Positions 8,311 to 20,114 of a stretch of 64,000 nucleotides of DNA are shown in pieces. Each line of letters opens with the position of its first letter. Position 1 is the first letter of the stretch. Below the pieces are notes generated by a model. It saw nothing but the letters and a program-made list of their open reading frames with translations. It was not told the origin of the DNA and made no database searches. The translations under genes and the position numbers were made by a program. Origin of the DNA: Geothrix sp. GTDB taxonomy: Bacteria > Acidobacteriota > Holophagae > Holophagales > Holophagaceae. Location: the NCBI RefSeq assembly GCF_030219325.1, contig NZ_CP126625.1:1414857-1478856 (forward strand). The letters are read 5' to 3'.

Positions 8311-9575
8311 CGGGATTCCTTGGGGGAGAGCGTCAGTGCCAGTGCGAGGGCCAGGCCCAGGGTGAGTCCGGCGACGGTGTAGGTGGTCTGGCCGCCCCAG
8401 CGGGCGAAGGTGAAGGTGCCCACCGCGGGGCCGATGATGCGGCCCATGCCGGTCATGGCGTTGAGCACGCCGAAGAGCGCGCCCTGGTCCTCGGGGGGCG
8501 TCAGCTGGCTGGCCAGGGCCGAGCCCGCCGTATTGCCCATGCCGCTGCCCCAGGAGAGGGGGATGAAGAGCAGCACGAAGGGCCACATCCAGGGGGCCAT
8601 GGGCATCAGGGGCAGGGCGATGCCCATGAGCAGCAGGCCGGTGATGAGGGCCGCGCGCTCCGGGAAGCGCTTGGCCACGAGCCGGACGAGGCCACCCTGG
8701 TAGATCACCATCAGGATGCCGATGCCCGCGAAGAGGAAACCCACCTCCCGCTGGTGGAAGTCGAAGCGCTGGTGGACCAGCAGGGCGAAGGTGCCCTCCA
8801 TCATGGCGAAGCCGGCCATGGCCAGCAGGGACACCATGAGCAGCTGCGCCATGCCTGGGATCTTCATCGCCTTCACCAGGGCGTGGCCGCGGCTTTCGTG
8901 GGCGCGGGCGCGGGCGCGGACCTCGGGCGTGAGGGTCTCCGGCAGCCAGAACAACACCATGAGCGAGGCCAGCAGGGAGAGCCCCGCCGCCACGAAGAAG
9001 GGCAGGTGCCAGCCGCGGGTCTGCAGGAGCTGCATGCCGAAGTGGCTGCCGCTCAGGACCCCTGCCATGGCAGGCCCGAGCACGAAGCCGAGGCCGAAGG
9101 CGGCGCCGATCATGCCAAGGACTTTGGAGCGCTCTTCCGGTGTCGAGGTGTCCGCCATGGCCGCCTGGGCCACGGAGATGTTGCCGCCGGTGATGCCGTC
9201 CAGGATGCGGGCCGCGAGCATCCACTCGAAGCGGCTGGTGAGGGCGAGCATCAGGTAGCCGAGGGCGGAGCCCACGAGGCTGATCCAGAGCACGGGCTTG
9301 CGTCCCACCTTGTCCGAGGCGCGGCCCAGGATCGGCGATGCGATGAACTGCATGACGCTGAAGCTGAGGAAGCCCACGCCGGCCCAGAAGGCGCCGGGGG
9401 TGGTGCCCGTGCCACCGAGTCCCAGGAAGTGGTTGACGCTGGCCATCCAGGCACTGGGATGGTCGGCGATGGCCTGCGCATAGAGCGGGAGGATGGGAAT
9501 GACGATGCCGAAGCCCAGGAGGTCGACGAAGACCGTGAGAAAGATGGCCGTCCGGGCGCGTTTGGTCGACTGCAT
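8307..9575 (-). CDS. MFS transporter, TCR/Tet-like (DHA1) family
   Basis: A 422-residue inner-membrane protein with about 12 hydrophobic segments. The N-terminus LTVFVDLLGFGIVIPILPLY is typical of the tetracycline-exporter-like group, and the loop motif between segments 2 and 3 appears as GRASDKVGRKPVLW, followed by ARILDGITGGNISVA. Proteins of this group export drugs or metabolites by proton antiport. It is placed immediately upstream of hutH with a 4-base overlap, so it may move histidine-derived compounds, but the family predicts export rather than histidine uptake. It starts 45 bases after the stop of the multi-PAS kinase on the same strand. Confidence 0.88.
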   Translation of the reverse strand: MQSTKRARTAIFLTVFVDLLGFGIVIPILPLYAQAIADHPSAWMASVNHFLGLGGTGTTPGAFWAGVGFLSFSVMQFIASPILGRASDKVGRKPVLWISLVGSALGYLMLALTSRFEWMLAARILDGITGGNISVAQAAMADTSTPEERSKVLGMIGAAFGLGFVLGPAMAGVLSGSHFGMQLLQTRGWHLPFFVAAGLSLLASLMVLFWLPETLTPEVRARARAHESRGHALVKAMKIPGMAQLLMVSLLAMAGFAMMEGTFALLVHQRFDFHQREVGFLFAGIGILMVIYQGGLVRLVAKRFPERAALITGLLLMGIALPLMPMAPWMWPFVLLFIPLSWGSGMGNTAGSALASQLTPPEDQGALFGVLNAMTGMGRIIGPAVGTFTFARWGGQTTYTVAGLTLGLALALALTLSPKESR

Positions 9576-9620
9576 GAGGCTCTCCAGCCCCCAGTGTAGC
9601 CCGGCTGCAGGGCCGGCTCC

Positions 9621-13526
<3,906 letters not shown>

Positions 13527-13571
13527 GCCCCCATCATCGGCCCGGAACAGGCCGGGGCAAAGTCCTGTGGA

Positions 13572-14630
13572 TCAGGCCCAGCGGAAGCGCCGGACGGCCA
13601 GCACGAAGGCCGCCAGGCCCCAGGCGAGGACGATGACCAGGCCCACGCCGTGACCCGCCAGTCCGGCGCCGTCGTTGAACACGGCCCGCAGGGCCCGGAT
13701 GAAGGGCGCGAGGGGCATCCCGGCCACCAGGTGCTGCAGCCAGGCGGGGGCGGAATCCAGGGTGAAGTAGACGCCGCTCAGCATCATGAGGGGGAAGAAG
13801 ACCAGGTTCGAGATGGCCGCATAGCCTTCGGAGGTCTCGGCGAAGCCGCTCAGGGCGAAGCCGAAGGCCATGAAGCAGCCGGTCCCCAGGGTCATGACGA
13901 GCAGCAGGTCGAGGAAGGAGCCCTGGTTCTGGATGCCGAAGACCACCCGTCCGACCAGCAGCAGGATGGCGGCCTGGACCACGGTCACCGTCAGGCGGTG
14001 CAGCACCTGGCCCAGAAGGAAGATCCACTTGGGCAGCGGCGTGACGGCCAGGCGCCGGAACTTGCCCTTCTCGCGGTAGGACACGTTCACCATGCCCACG
14101 CTGAAGAGGCCCATGCTGACGAGGTTCAGGCCCAGCAGGCCCGGCAGCAGGAACGAGGCGTAGTTGGTGGAGCGCTTGTGGCCGGGGCTCTCCACCTGCA
14201 CGGGAATCCGCTGGGGTTCCGGGGCGCCGCTCAGGCGGGCCTGGGCCACCAGCCAGGCCTGGTTCGCCAGCCCTGCCGTGGCGCCCGCCTGGGCCATGAG
14301 GTAGCTGTTCAGGCGCAGGCGGTAGCCCGCGCCATCGGGCTCCAGCTGCGCGGCGGTCTCGCCCCGGGACCAGCGTGCTTCGGCCTCAGCCTTGGGGAGG
14401 GACTGGACCTGGAGGTGGAGGTCCTTCAGGGCCTGGTCGAGGGCCTCGTCCCGGGGCGTGGGGACGGGGGACTGCACGCGCACCACGGAGAGCTTCGGGC
14501 CCCCGCCATCCCGGAAGATCGTCCCGAAGCCCAGCAGCAGGACCACCGGGAAGGCGAAGGTCCAGAACATGGCCACGCGGTCCCGGCTGTAGAGCCGCCA
14601 CTCCATCACGAACTGCCGCCAGATCATCAT
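13572..14630 (-). CDS. ABC-2 type exporter, membrane subunit
   Basis: A 352-residue permease. One membrane segment lies near residues 20-40 (MFWTFAFPVVLLLGFG), followed by a periplasmic-side domain of about 130 residues and then five or six hydrophobic segments to the C-terminus, which is the ABC-2/YhgE-like arrangement. It starts 2 bases after the stop of the ATPase gene, so the two form one exporter. The substrate is unknown; this class moves drugs, lipids or polysaccharide precursors outward. Confidence 0.88.
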   Translation of the reverse strand: MMIWRQFVMEWRLYSRDRVAMFWTFAFPVVLLLGFGTIFRDGGGPKLSVVRVQSPVPTPRDEALDQALKDLHLQVQSLPKAEAEARWSRGETAAQLEPDGAGYRLRLNSYLMAQAGATAGLANQAWLVAQARLSGAPEPQRIPVQVESPGHKRSTNYASFLLPGLLGLNLVSMGLFSVGMVNVSYREKGKFRRLAVTPLPKWIFLLGQVLHRLTVTVVQAAILLLVGRVVFGIQNQGSFLDLLLVMTLGTGCFMAFGFALSGFAETSEGYAAISNLVFFPLMMLSGVYFTLDSAPAWLQHLVAGMPLAPFIRALRAVFNDGAGLAGHGVGLVIVLAWGLAAFVLAVRRFRWA

Positions 14631-14632
14631 GG

Positions 14633-15553
14633 CTACTCCCTCAGGCTCCGGCCCGTGCGATGCAGGAACACGTCCTCCAGGGTGGCCCGGCGGATGTGGA
14701 CCTGCTGGAAGGGGACGGCGGTCGATTCAGCGGCTTCCAGCAGCCGGGGCAGCAGGGCCTTGGGGTCCGGCGTGGGGATCTCCCAGAGGTCGGCCCGAGG
14801 CTCCACGGCCTGGCCCAGCCGGGTCGCGAAGGCGGCGGGATCCGGAGCGGCCCCCTCGAAGGTGAGCTCCACCACGCTGGGGAGCTCCAGATCCGCGATC
14901 AGCGAGGCGGGCGTGCCCGTGGCGATGACCTTGCCGTGGTCCATGATGGACAGCCGGTCGCAGAGGGCTTCGGCCTCGTCCATGTAGTGCGTGGTCAGCA
15001 CCACGGTGCGGCCCTCGCCCTTCATGCGGCGCACCACGTCCCAGAGGCTGCGCCGGGCCTGGGGATCGAGGCCCGTGGTGGGCTCATCGAGAAACACCAT
15101 CTCCGGATCGTTGACCAGGGCCAGGGCCAGGGCCAGTCGCTGCTGCTGCCCGCCGCTGAGGGTGATGTGGTAGGCGTCGGCCTTGTCCTCGAGCTGCACG
15201 AGCTCCAGCAGATCCTTGGAGGTCCGGCACTTGGGGTAGTAGCTCCCGTAGAGATCCAGGGCCTCCCGGGGGGTGATCTTGTTGAAGAGGCTGGTGCTCT
15301 GCAGCTGGACGCCGATGCGGGACCGGATCTCCTGTCCGTCCCTCTCCCAGGTCAGGCCCAGGATCTCGATCTCGCCGGCATCTGAGCTGGTGAGGCCCTC
15401 GATGATCTCCAGCGTCGTGGTCTTCCCCGCGCCGTTGGGCCCCAGCAGCCCGAAGACTTCGCCCCGGGCGACCTCCAGGTCCACGCCGTCCACGGCGACC
15501 ACCTTGGGGAAGGCCTTGCGGAGACCGCGGATGCGAAGGGCCGGAACTGACAT
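14633..15553 (-). CDS. ABC-2 type exporter, ATP-binding subunit
   Basis: A 306-residue ATPase. Walker A is GPNGAGKTTT, the signature is LSGGQQQR, Walker B is MVFLDEPTTGLDP, and the H-loop His lies in VLTTHYMDEA. After residue 220 comes the extra C-terminal domain typical of the CcmA/DrrA/NatA exporters. The ATG at 15553 is preferred because it begins the conserved MSVPALRIRGLRK and has an AGG upstream; an in-frame GTG 27 bases further out adds a non-conserved tail. It pairs with the permease gene downstream and follows ispE after 50 bases. Confidence 0.93.
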   Translation of the reverse strand: MSVPALRIRGLRKAFPKVVAVDGVDLEVARGEVFGLLGPNGAGKTTTLEIIEGLTSSDAGEIEILGLTWERDGQEIRSRIGVQLQSTSLFNKITPREALDLYGSYYPKCRTSKDLLELVQLEDKADAYHITLSGGQQQRLALALALVNDPEMVFLDEPTTGLDPQARRSLWDVVRRMKGEGRTVVLTTHYMDEAEALCDRLSIMDHGKVIATGTPASLIADLELPSVVELTFEGAAPDPAAFATRLGQAVEPRADLWEIPTPDPKALLPRLLEAAESTAVPFQQVHIRRATLEDVFLHRTGRSLRE

Positions 15554-15603
15554 GGAAACCTCGGATGTCACAGATACCACAGGGAATGGCTGTCGGGACA
15601 GGG

Positions 15604-16440
15604 TCAGAGCGTCCAGACGCGCCAGGCCCTGTGGAAGGAGCGCAGGGACTCGGCGGCGGCATCCCGGCGGCCGATCGAATCGTATCGGGCCGCCCAGCAG
15701 CTGCCGGAGCCGCAGAGCAGGGGTTCGCCGCCGCTGGCGCGCAGGGCATCGCGCACCGCGCTCAGGGGTGGGCAGACCCGCAGGGCCGCCTCGGTCAGGT
15801 CGTTGCGCCAGGGCGGCGGGGCGCCCTCCGGCAGGGAGGACAGCGGCTCGGGATCGGGGTACCCCACCTCCTGCAGGGCCCGGTACACGGCCGGGGTGCT
15901 GACGTGCAGACCGGGATGGGCGATCAGGATCGGCTCCAGGGGCGCGGGGCGGAGCGGGAAGACCCGCTCGCCGCGGTCCAGCCCCAGAACGGTTCCGCCC
16001 AGGAGGAAGAGGGGGACGTCGCTGCCGAGTTCGCTGGCCAGGATCAGGAGGGCCTGGTCTTCCAGCCCCAGGTCGAACAGACGGTTGCCCAGGCGCAGGG
16101 CGGCGGCGGCGTCACTGCTGCCCCCGCCGAGCCCGGCGCCATGGGGGATGTGCTTCTCCAGCTTCAGCAGGGCGGGCAGGGGACGGTCTGCCACGCGCTC
16201 CAGCTGGCGCCAGGCCCGGAGGACCAGGTTGGATTCGTCGGCCGTCAGGCCGTGTCCGGCGGGGCCGGAGATCTGCAGCGAAAGGCTGGCCGCAGGTTCC
16301 CCGGACAGCAGGTCCGTGAGCCCCGGCACGCCCGCCAGCACCGTGGTCACCAGCTCCAGGTCGTGGAAGCCGTCGGCCCGCCGTCCGAGCACGGCGAGGA
16401 AGCGGTTGAGCTTGGCGGGGGCCTGGACCTTGAGCGCCAT
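15604..16440 (-). CDS. ispE: 4-diphosphocytidyl-2-C-methyl-D-erythritol kinase
   Basis: A 278-residue GHMP-family kinase that phosphorylates CDP-methylerythritol, the fourth enzyme of the MEP isoprenoid pathway. The N-terminus ALKVQAPAKLNRFLAV matches the conserved APAKINL start. The glycine-rich ATP loop is PHGAGLGGGSSDAAAAL, and the third GHMP motif appears near the end as LCGSGSCWAA. The length is usual. The start at 16440 gives the conserved N-terminus; the stop of map is 5 bases upstream. ispH, another MEP enzyme, is in the same window at 42379. Having a complete MEP route is an inference. Confidence 0.94.
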   Translation of the reverse strand: MALKVQAPAKLNRFLAVLGRRADGFHDLELVTTVLAGVPGLTDLLSGEPAASLSLQISGPAGHGLTADESNLVLRAWRQLERVADRPLPALLKLEKHIPHGAGLGGGSSDAAAALRLGNRLFDLGLEDQALLILASELGSDVPLFLLGGTVLGLDRGERVFPLRPAPLEPILIAHPGLHVSTPAVYRALQEVGYPDPEPLSSLPEGAPPPWRNDLTEAALRVCPPLSAVRDALRASGGEPLLCGSGSCWAARYDSIGRRDAAAESLRSFHRAWRVWTL

Positions 16441-16445
16441 GGCTC

Positions 16446-17237
16446 CTACAGCCCGTCTTCCAGCTCGAACTCGGGATCCGGGATGCTCAGAATCTCCGGA
16501 CCGTTCCGGGTGATGGCGATGTCGTGCTCGAACTGGGCGGAGAGGCCGCCGTCCTTGGTGCGCACGGTCCAGCCGTCGGATTCCACCAGGCACTTGTGGC
16601 TGCCGGTGTTGAGGATCGGCTCGATGGTGATGGTCATGCCCGGTTCCATGCGGAAGCCCGTGCCGACCTTCTGCTCGGCGAACACCACCTGGGGGTCCTC
16701 GTGCAGATCGCGGCCGAGGCCGTGGCCGATGTACTCGCGCACCACGGAATAGCCCCGCTCCTCGGCGAAGGACTGCACGGCGGTGGCCATGTCGCCCAGG
16801 CGCAGGCCGGGCCGGCAGTGCTCGATGCCCACGAACATGGCCAGCTGCGCCGTCTGGATGAGCATCCGGGCTTCTTCGGTGATCTTCCCCACCCCCACCG
16901 TAAGGCAGGTGTCGCCGTGGAAGCCATCCAGCTTGGCCCCGCAGTCGATGGCGATGATGTCGCCCTCCTGCAGCACGTATTTGGAGGGGATGCCATGCAC
17001 GACCTTGTCGTTCACGGACGTGCAGAGGGTGCCGGGGAAGCCGTGGTAGCCCTTGAAGCTGGGGGTGGCGCCCTGCTGGCGGATGTAGGTCTCGGCGATC
17101 TTGTCCAGCTCCAGGAGGCTCACGCCGGGTCGGGCGGCCCGGGCGGCGATGCGCAGGGCATTGGCTGCCAGCCGGCAGGATTCCCTGAGCTTGTCGATCT
17201 CCTTCTTGCTCTTGTAGCGGATCTGTTCGCGGATCAG
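16446..17237 (-). CDS. map: Type I methionine aminopeptidase, probably initiated at a CTG codon
   Basis: Removes the initiator Met from nascent proteins. Metal ligands of the pita-bread fold are all present: Asp in IAIDCGAK, Asp in FHGDTCLTV, His in YIGHGLGRDLH, Glu in TITIEPIL and Glu in AQFEHDIAIT. From the first ATG/GTG (17123) the protein would lack about 38 conserved N-terminal residues. In the same frame, the stretch from the CTG at 17237 reads IREQIRYKSKKEIDKLRESC, exactly the family N-terminus, and a GGGAGGAG lies about 9 bases upstream of that CTG. No ATG, GTG or TTG precedes it before an in-frame TAG. With this start the protein is 263 residues, matching E. coli Map (264). Confidence 0.93.
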   Translation of the reverse strand: MIREQIRYKSKKEIDKLRESCRLAANALRIAARAARPGVSLLELDKIAETYIRQQGATPSFKGYHGFPGTLCTSVNDKVVHGIPSKYVLQEGDIIAIDCGAKLDGFHGDTCLTVGVGKITEEARMLIQTAQLAMFVGIEHCRPGLRLGDMATAVQSFAEERGYSVVREYIGHGLGRDLHEDPQVVFAEQKVGTGFRMEPGMTITIEPILNTGSHKCLVESDGWTVRTKDGGLSAQFEHDIAITRNGPEILSIPDPEFELEDGL

Positions 17238-17281
17238 GGCGGCGCCCTCCTCCCGTCCAGTCTAACGGGTAGAATGTCGGC

Positions 17282-17623
17282 ATGGCGCGACCTTCGATGA
17301 TTCCAGTGATGACAGCGGTTCTGGCGGGGCTCCTCCTCGGTTGCCGCGGCATTCCCGCCCGGCCCGCCTCGGTGCCGCCTGAGGCCGCCTGGGGGGGCGA
17401 GGGGCCCCGGGGCGTCTTCCTGAAGGTCGATGGGCACCAGGGCACGCTTTGGCAGCTGCAGGTCTGGGACCGGAAGGGCCAGCCGCTGGGCTCGGGATCG
17501 TTCCGGCTCCGGGGCTTTGCCAAGGCGCGGATCATCCCTGAAGAGGTACTCGGCTGGGAGCAGGGGGCGCTGCACCTGAAGGACGGCACCTGGCTCGTGC
17601 CCGAAGCGCCGGCCTCGAAGTGA
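17282..17623 (+). CDS. Small predicted lipoprotein, unknown function
   Basis: A 113-residue protein with an N-terminal hydrophobic segment ending in the lipobox LLLGC (Cys at about 21), so it should be lipid-anchored in the envelope. The remaining 90 residues contain a Trp/Gln-rich beta-like stretch (LWQLQVWDRKGQPLGSGSF). No family is recognised. A TAGAAT at 17270-17275, close to the start, could be its -10 element. It is the first gene of a four-gene operon; its stop overlaps the next start in a GTGA. It is divergent from map with only 44 bases between them. Confidence 0.7.
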   Translation: MARPSMIPVMTAVLAGLLLGCRGIPARPASVPPEAAWGGEGPRGVFLKVDGHQGTLWQLQVWDRKGQPLGSGSFRLRGFAKARIIPEEVLGWEQGALHLKDGTWLVPEAPASK

Positions 17624-18246
17624 CCGCCTATACCCGCGAGGAGAAGGACTGGCTGGAGCGCGAGTGGGCCTTCCGGGCCTGGGGCCGGGCCGGACTGCTC
17701 TCCACCGACGACTACCGGCAGGTGCTGGCCTGGGAGGCGGAGGCCGTGCCCATGGACCTGGTGGTGGCCGCGCTCAACACCTTCTTCGACCGCCGGGAGA
17801 AGCGCGAAAAGCTGCGCACCTTCGTGGCCCTCAAGCACCTGGACCGGGACGTGGCCAAGGCCGTGAAGCTGCGCGAATCCCTGCTGCGCGCGGGACCCGC
17901 CATGGATGCCGGCAAAGAGTGGGCCCAGGTCAAGGCGCCCCTGCGGGACGACCCCGCCGCCAAGGCGGCCTTCGAGGTCTGGCAGCGCCTCCAGGCCTCG
18001 GCCCCTTCGCCGGAGGCCGCGGGCTACCTGGCTCACCACGACCAGGAGCGCGAAGCCCGTGCCACCCTGCTGGGCCTGGCCGAGGCCGCCCTGGGCCCGG
18101 CCGCCGAGGCCCTGCGGGAAGAACTCCGCCAGCGGCTCGAGGCTGCGGACATGAAGGAGGGCAGCCTCGTCTGGAAGCGGGCCTGGAACCACCACTGGGC
18201 CCGGCTGGTGGCTTCGGCCTGGGGACTGCCGCTGGGGGGCGCGTGA
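17620..18246 (+). CDS. Helical protein of unknown function
   Basis: A 208-residue, entirely helical, charged protein rich in Ala, Glu, Arg and Trp, without signal peptide or membrane segment (opening MTAYTREEKDWLEREWAFRA). No catalytic motif or family is recognised. It starts at a GTG overlapping the lipoprotein stop (GTGA) and ends in a GTGA overlap with the 435-residue gene, so all three are translated together. Its job is presumably tied to those neighbours. Confidence 0.75.
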   Translation: MTAYTREEKDWLEREWAFRAWGRAGLLSTDDYRQVLAWEAEAVPMDLVVAALNTFFDRREKREKLRTFVALKHLDRDVAKAVKLRESLLRAGPAMDAGKEWAQVKAPLRDDPAAKAAFEVWQRLQASAPSPEAAGYLAHHDQEREARATLLGLAEAALGPAAEALREELRQRLEAADMKEGSLVWKRAWNHHWARLVASAWGLPLGGA

Positions 18247-19550
18247 ACACGGAATCGACGTGGATCCAGGAACTCGAGACGCCTTCCGAGGCCTTCTTCA
18301 CGGCCTTCGCTGAGCGCGTGGCCGCCCCAGATGGCCAGCGGGACCTCCTGCGCGAGGCCTTGAAGACCCTCATCCCCCGCATCGACTGGGAGGCCTACCA
18401 GCCCCATGTCCCCCATGGCCTGCTGGGCCTGCGGGCCGTGCTGCGGCTCCAGCCCCTGCTCGGAGAGCACAGCTTCCTCCGGGCCCTGGCCATCCAGCTG
18501 CACATGGCGGCCACGGAGGGAAGGCGCGCGGCCCCGGCGGCCGCCCAGGTCCTGGCGGCCAAGGGCAGCGGCAGCTGGCGCAACCTGGAGGGTTTCATCC
18601 AGTCCCGCCGACCGGGCCTGGCCTACGCCGAGGCCCAGGGCTTCGAGCTGCCGGGCCCGGAGGACTTCCAGCGGCTGGGGCGGCTGACGGAACTGGATAT
18701 GGCCAATGTCGGGCACAAGGCCGTCGTCTGTGATCACTTCGCGGATCTGCACGAGCGGCTGGAGCGCCCGAAGGCCACGGGCCGGCGCTTGTTCGGCCTC
18801 GCGGCCTGGCTGGCGGGCACGCCGGAGGACACCTTCTGGGCCCGCCGGGCCGCGAAGCGGCTGGTGGGTTCAGAGGCATCGGTGCCCTGGACCGATGCCA
18901 GCCTCGGCGCCGACGCCCTCGAAGGCCAGGTGCGCGACCTCTGCGACCTGGGCCTGGTGGCCCTGCTGGATCGCTTCGCGGAGCGCCTGAAGGCCGGGCA
19001 GGGGGCCGGGGACACCCTGGCCGCCCTGGTCCTGGCCGCCGCGGAGAAGCAGCTGGATGCGCGGCGTGATCTCGAAGGCAAGACCGCCTGGACCTTCGCC
19101 TACCTGGCCACCCTCGCCCGCACCCGTCCCGCCGATCCCCGCGTCTGGTGCCAGGCCGCGGCCCTGGTGAACCTCTTCCCCACGGACGAGCCCGAGGACC
19201 GGGTGCAGCCGGGGCTGGTGCCTGCCGTCGCGCCGGAAGCCCTGCTGGAGGCCATCCTGGACAGCGAGGCCGCGCTGGCCATGGGCCAGGCCCAGAGCCT
19301 CATGCGGGGCGGCAAGGCCGAGGCCGTGCTGGCGACCCTGGCCGAAGCCGCCACCCGCAACGACCCCACCTTCAACCACGCCCACCAGCTGATCGCCGTG
19401 GCCGCCGCCGCGGACCTGGCGCCGCACCTGCCGACCATGGCGAGCGAGGCCATGCTGGTGGCCCTGGCCAAGAGCCTGGCCAACAGCCAGGGCAGCGGGG
19501 ATCTGGGCCGCCTGGCGGACCGGGCGCTGGATGCCCGGGGCGCATCATGA
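18243..19550 (+). CDS. Helical, histidine-containing protein of unknown function
   Basis: A 435-residue cytoplasmic helical protein. The frame is open far upstream, but the GTG at 18243 overlapping the preceding stop is the sensible start because the upstream part only shadows the other gene. His residues sit in helices at PHVPHGLLGL, NVGHKAVVCDHFADLHERL and FNHAHQLIAVA, which might bind a metal or cofactor. The layout faintly recalls helical questin-oxidase-like proteins, but I cannot assign it. The stop overlaps the DUF1697 start in an ATGA. Confidence 0.72.
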   Translation: MNTESTWIQELETPSEAFFTAFAERVAAPDGQRDLLREALKTLIPRIDWEAYQPHVPHGLLGLRAVLRLQPLLGEHSFLRALAIQLHMAATEGRRAAPAAAQVLAAKGSGSWRNLEGFIQSRRPGLAYAEAQGFELPGPEDFQRLGRLTELDMANVGHKAVVCDHFADLHERLERPKATGRRLFGLAAWLAGTPEDTFWARRAAKRLVGSEASVPWTDASLGADALEGQVRDLCDLGLVALLDRFAERLKAGQGAGDTLAALVLAAAEKQLDARRDLEGKTAWTFAYLATLARTRPADPRVWCQAAALVNLFPTDEPEDRVQPGLVPAVAPEALLEAILDSEAALAMGQAQSLMRGGKAEAVLATLAEAATRNDPTFNHAHQLIAVAAAADLAPHLPTMASEAMLVALAKSLANSQGSGDLGRLADRALDARGAS

Positions 19551-20089
19551 GCCGCACCTTCGCCTTCCTGCGGGCCATCAACGTCGGTGGCCACACCGTG
19601 ACCATGGCGCAGCTGAAGGACCTGTTCGAGGCGCTGGGCCTGAAGCGGGTGGAGACCTTCATCGCCAGCGGCAACGTCGTCTTCGATGGACCGACGTCCA
19701 GCGAGGCGGCCCTGCGCAAGCGCATCGAAGGCCACCTGGAGAAGGCCCTGGGCTATGAGGTGGCCACCTTCCTCCGGTCGGACCGGGAGCTGGCCGCCCT
19801 GGTGAAGGGCTGTCCCTTCAGCCCTGCCGAGGTGGCCGAGGCCCAGGCCCTGAACGTGGCCTTCCTCCAGGAGCCCCTGACGACCACGGCCGAGGCGCGG
19901 CTCCAGGGGCTGCGCACGGAGCTGGATGCCTTCCGCACCCGGGGCCGTGAAGTGTGGTGGCTCTGCCAGGCGAAGCAGAGCGAGTCCACCTTCTCCAACA
20001 AGGTCTTCGAGAAGGCCCTGGGCGTGAAGGCCACCTTCCGCGGGTTCTCCACCCTGCAGCGCCTGGCGGCGAAATACCTGGAACCCTGA
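19547..20089 (+). CDS. DUF1697 family protein
   Basis: A 180-residue cytoplasmic protein. The opening FAFLRAINVGGHTVTMAQLKD and the IASGNVVF stretch are hallmarks of DUF1697, a widespread family of unknown function with a ferredoxin-like fold. The later block STFSNKVFEKALGVKATFR is also typical. Length is normal. It is the fourth gene of the overlapping operon that begins with the lipoprotein at 17282. Confidence 0.88.
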   Translation: MSRTFAFLRAINVGGHTVTMAQLKDLFEALGLKRVETFIASGNVVFDGPTSSEAALRKRIEGHLEKALGYEVATFLRSDRELAALVKGCPFSPAEVAEAQALNVAFLQEPLTTTAEARLQGLRTELDAFRTRGREVWWLCQAKQSESTFSNKVFEKALGVKATFRGFSTLQRLAAKYLEP

Positions 20090-20114
20090 CCGGCGGCTTC
20101 GAAGGGAGGTACCC

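Noticed and set aside
8286-9599. A 437-codon plus-strand frame opposite the MFS gene
   Set aside because: His/Glu/Gly-rich translation is the mirror of a hydrophobic protein; no motif.
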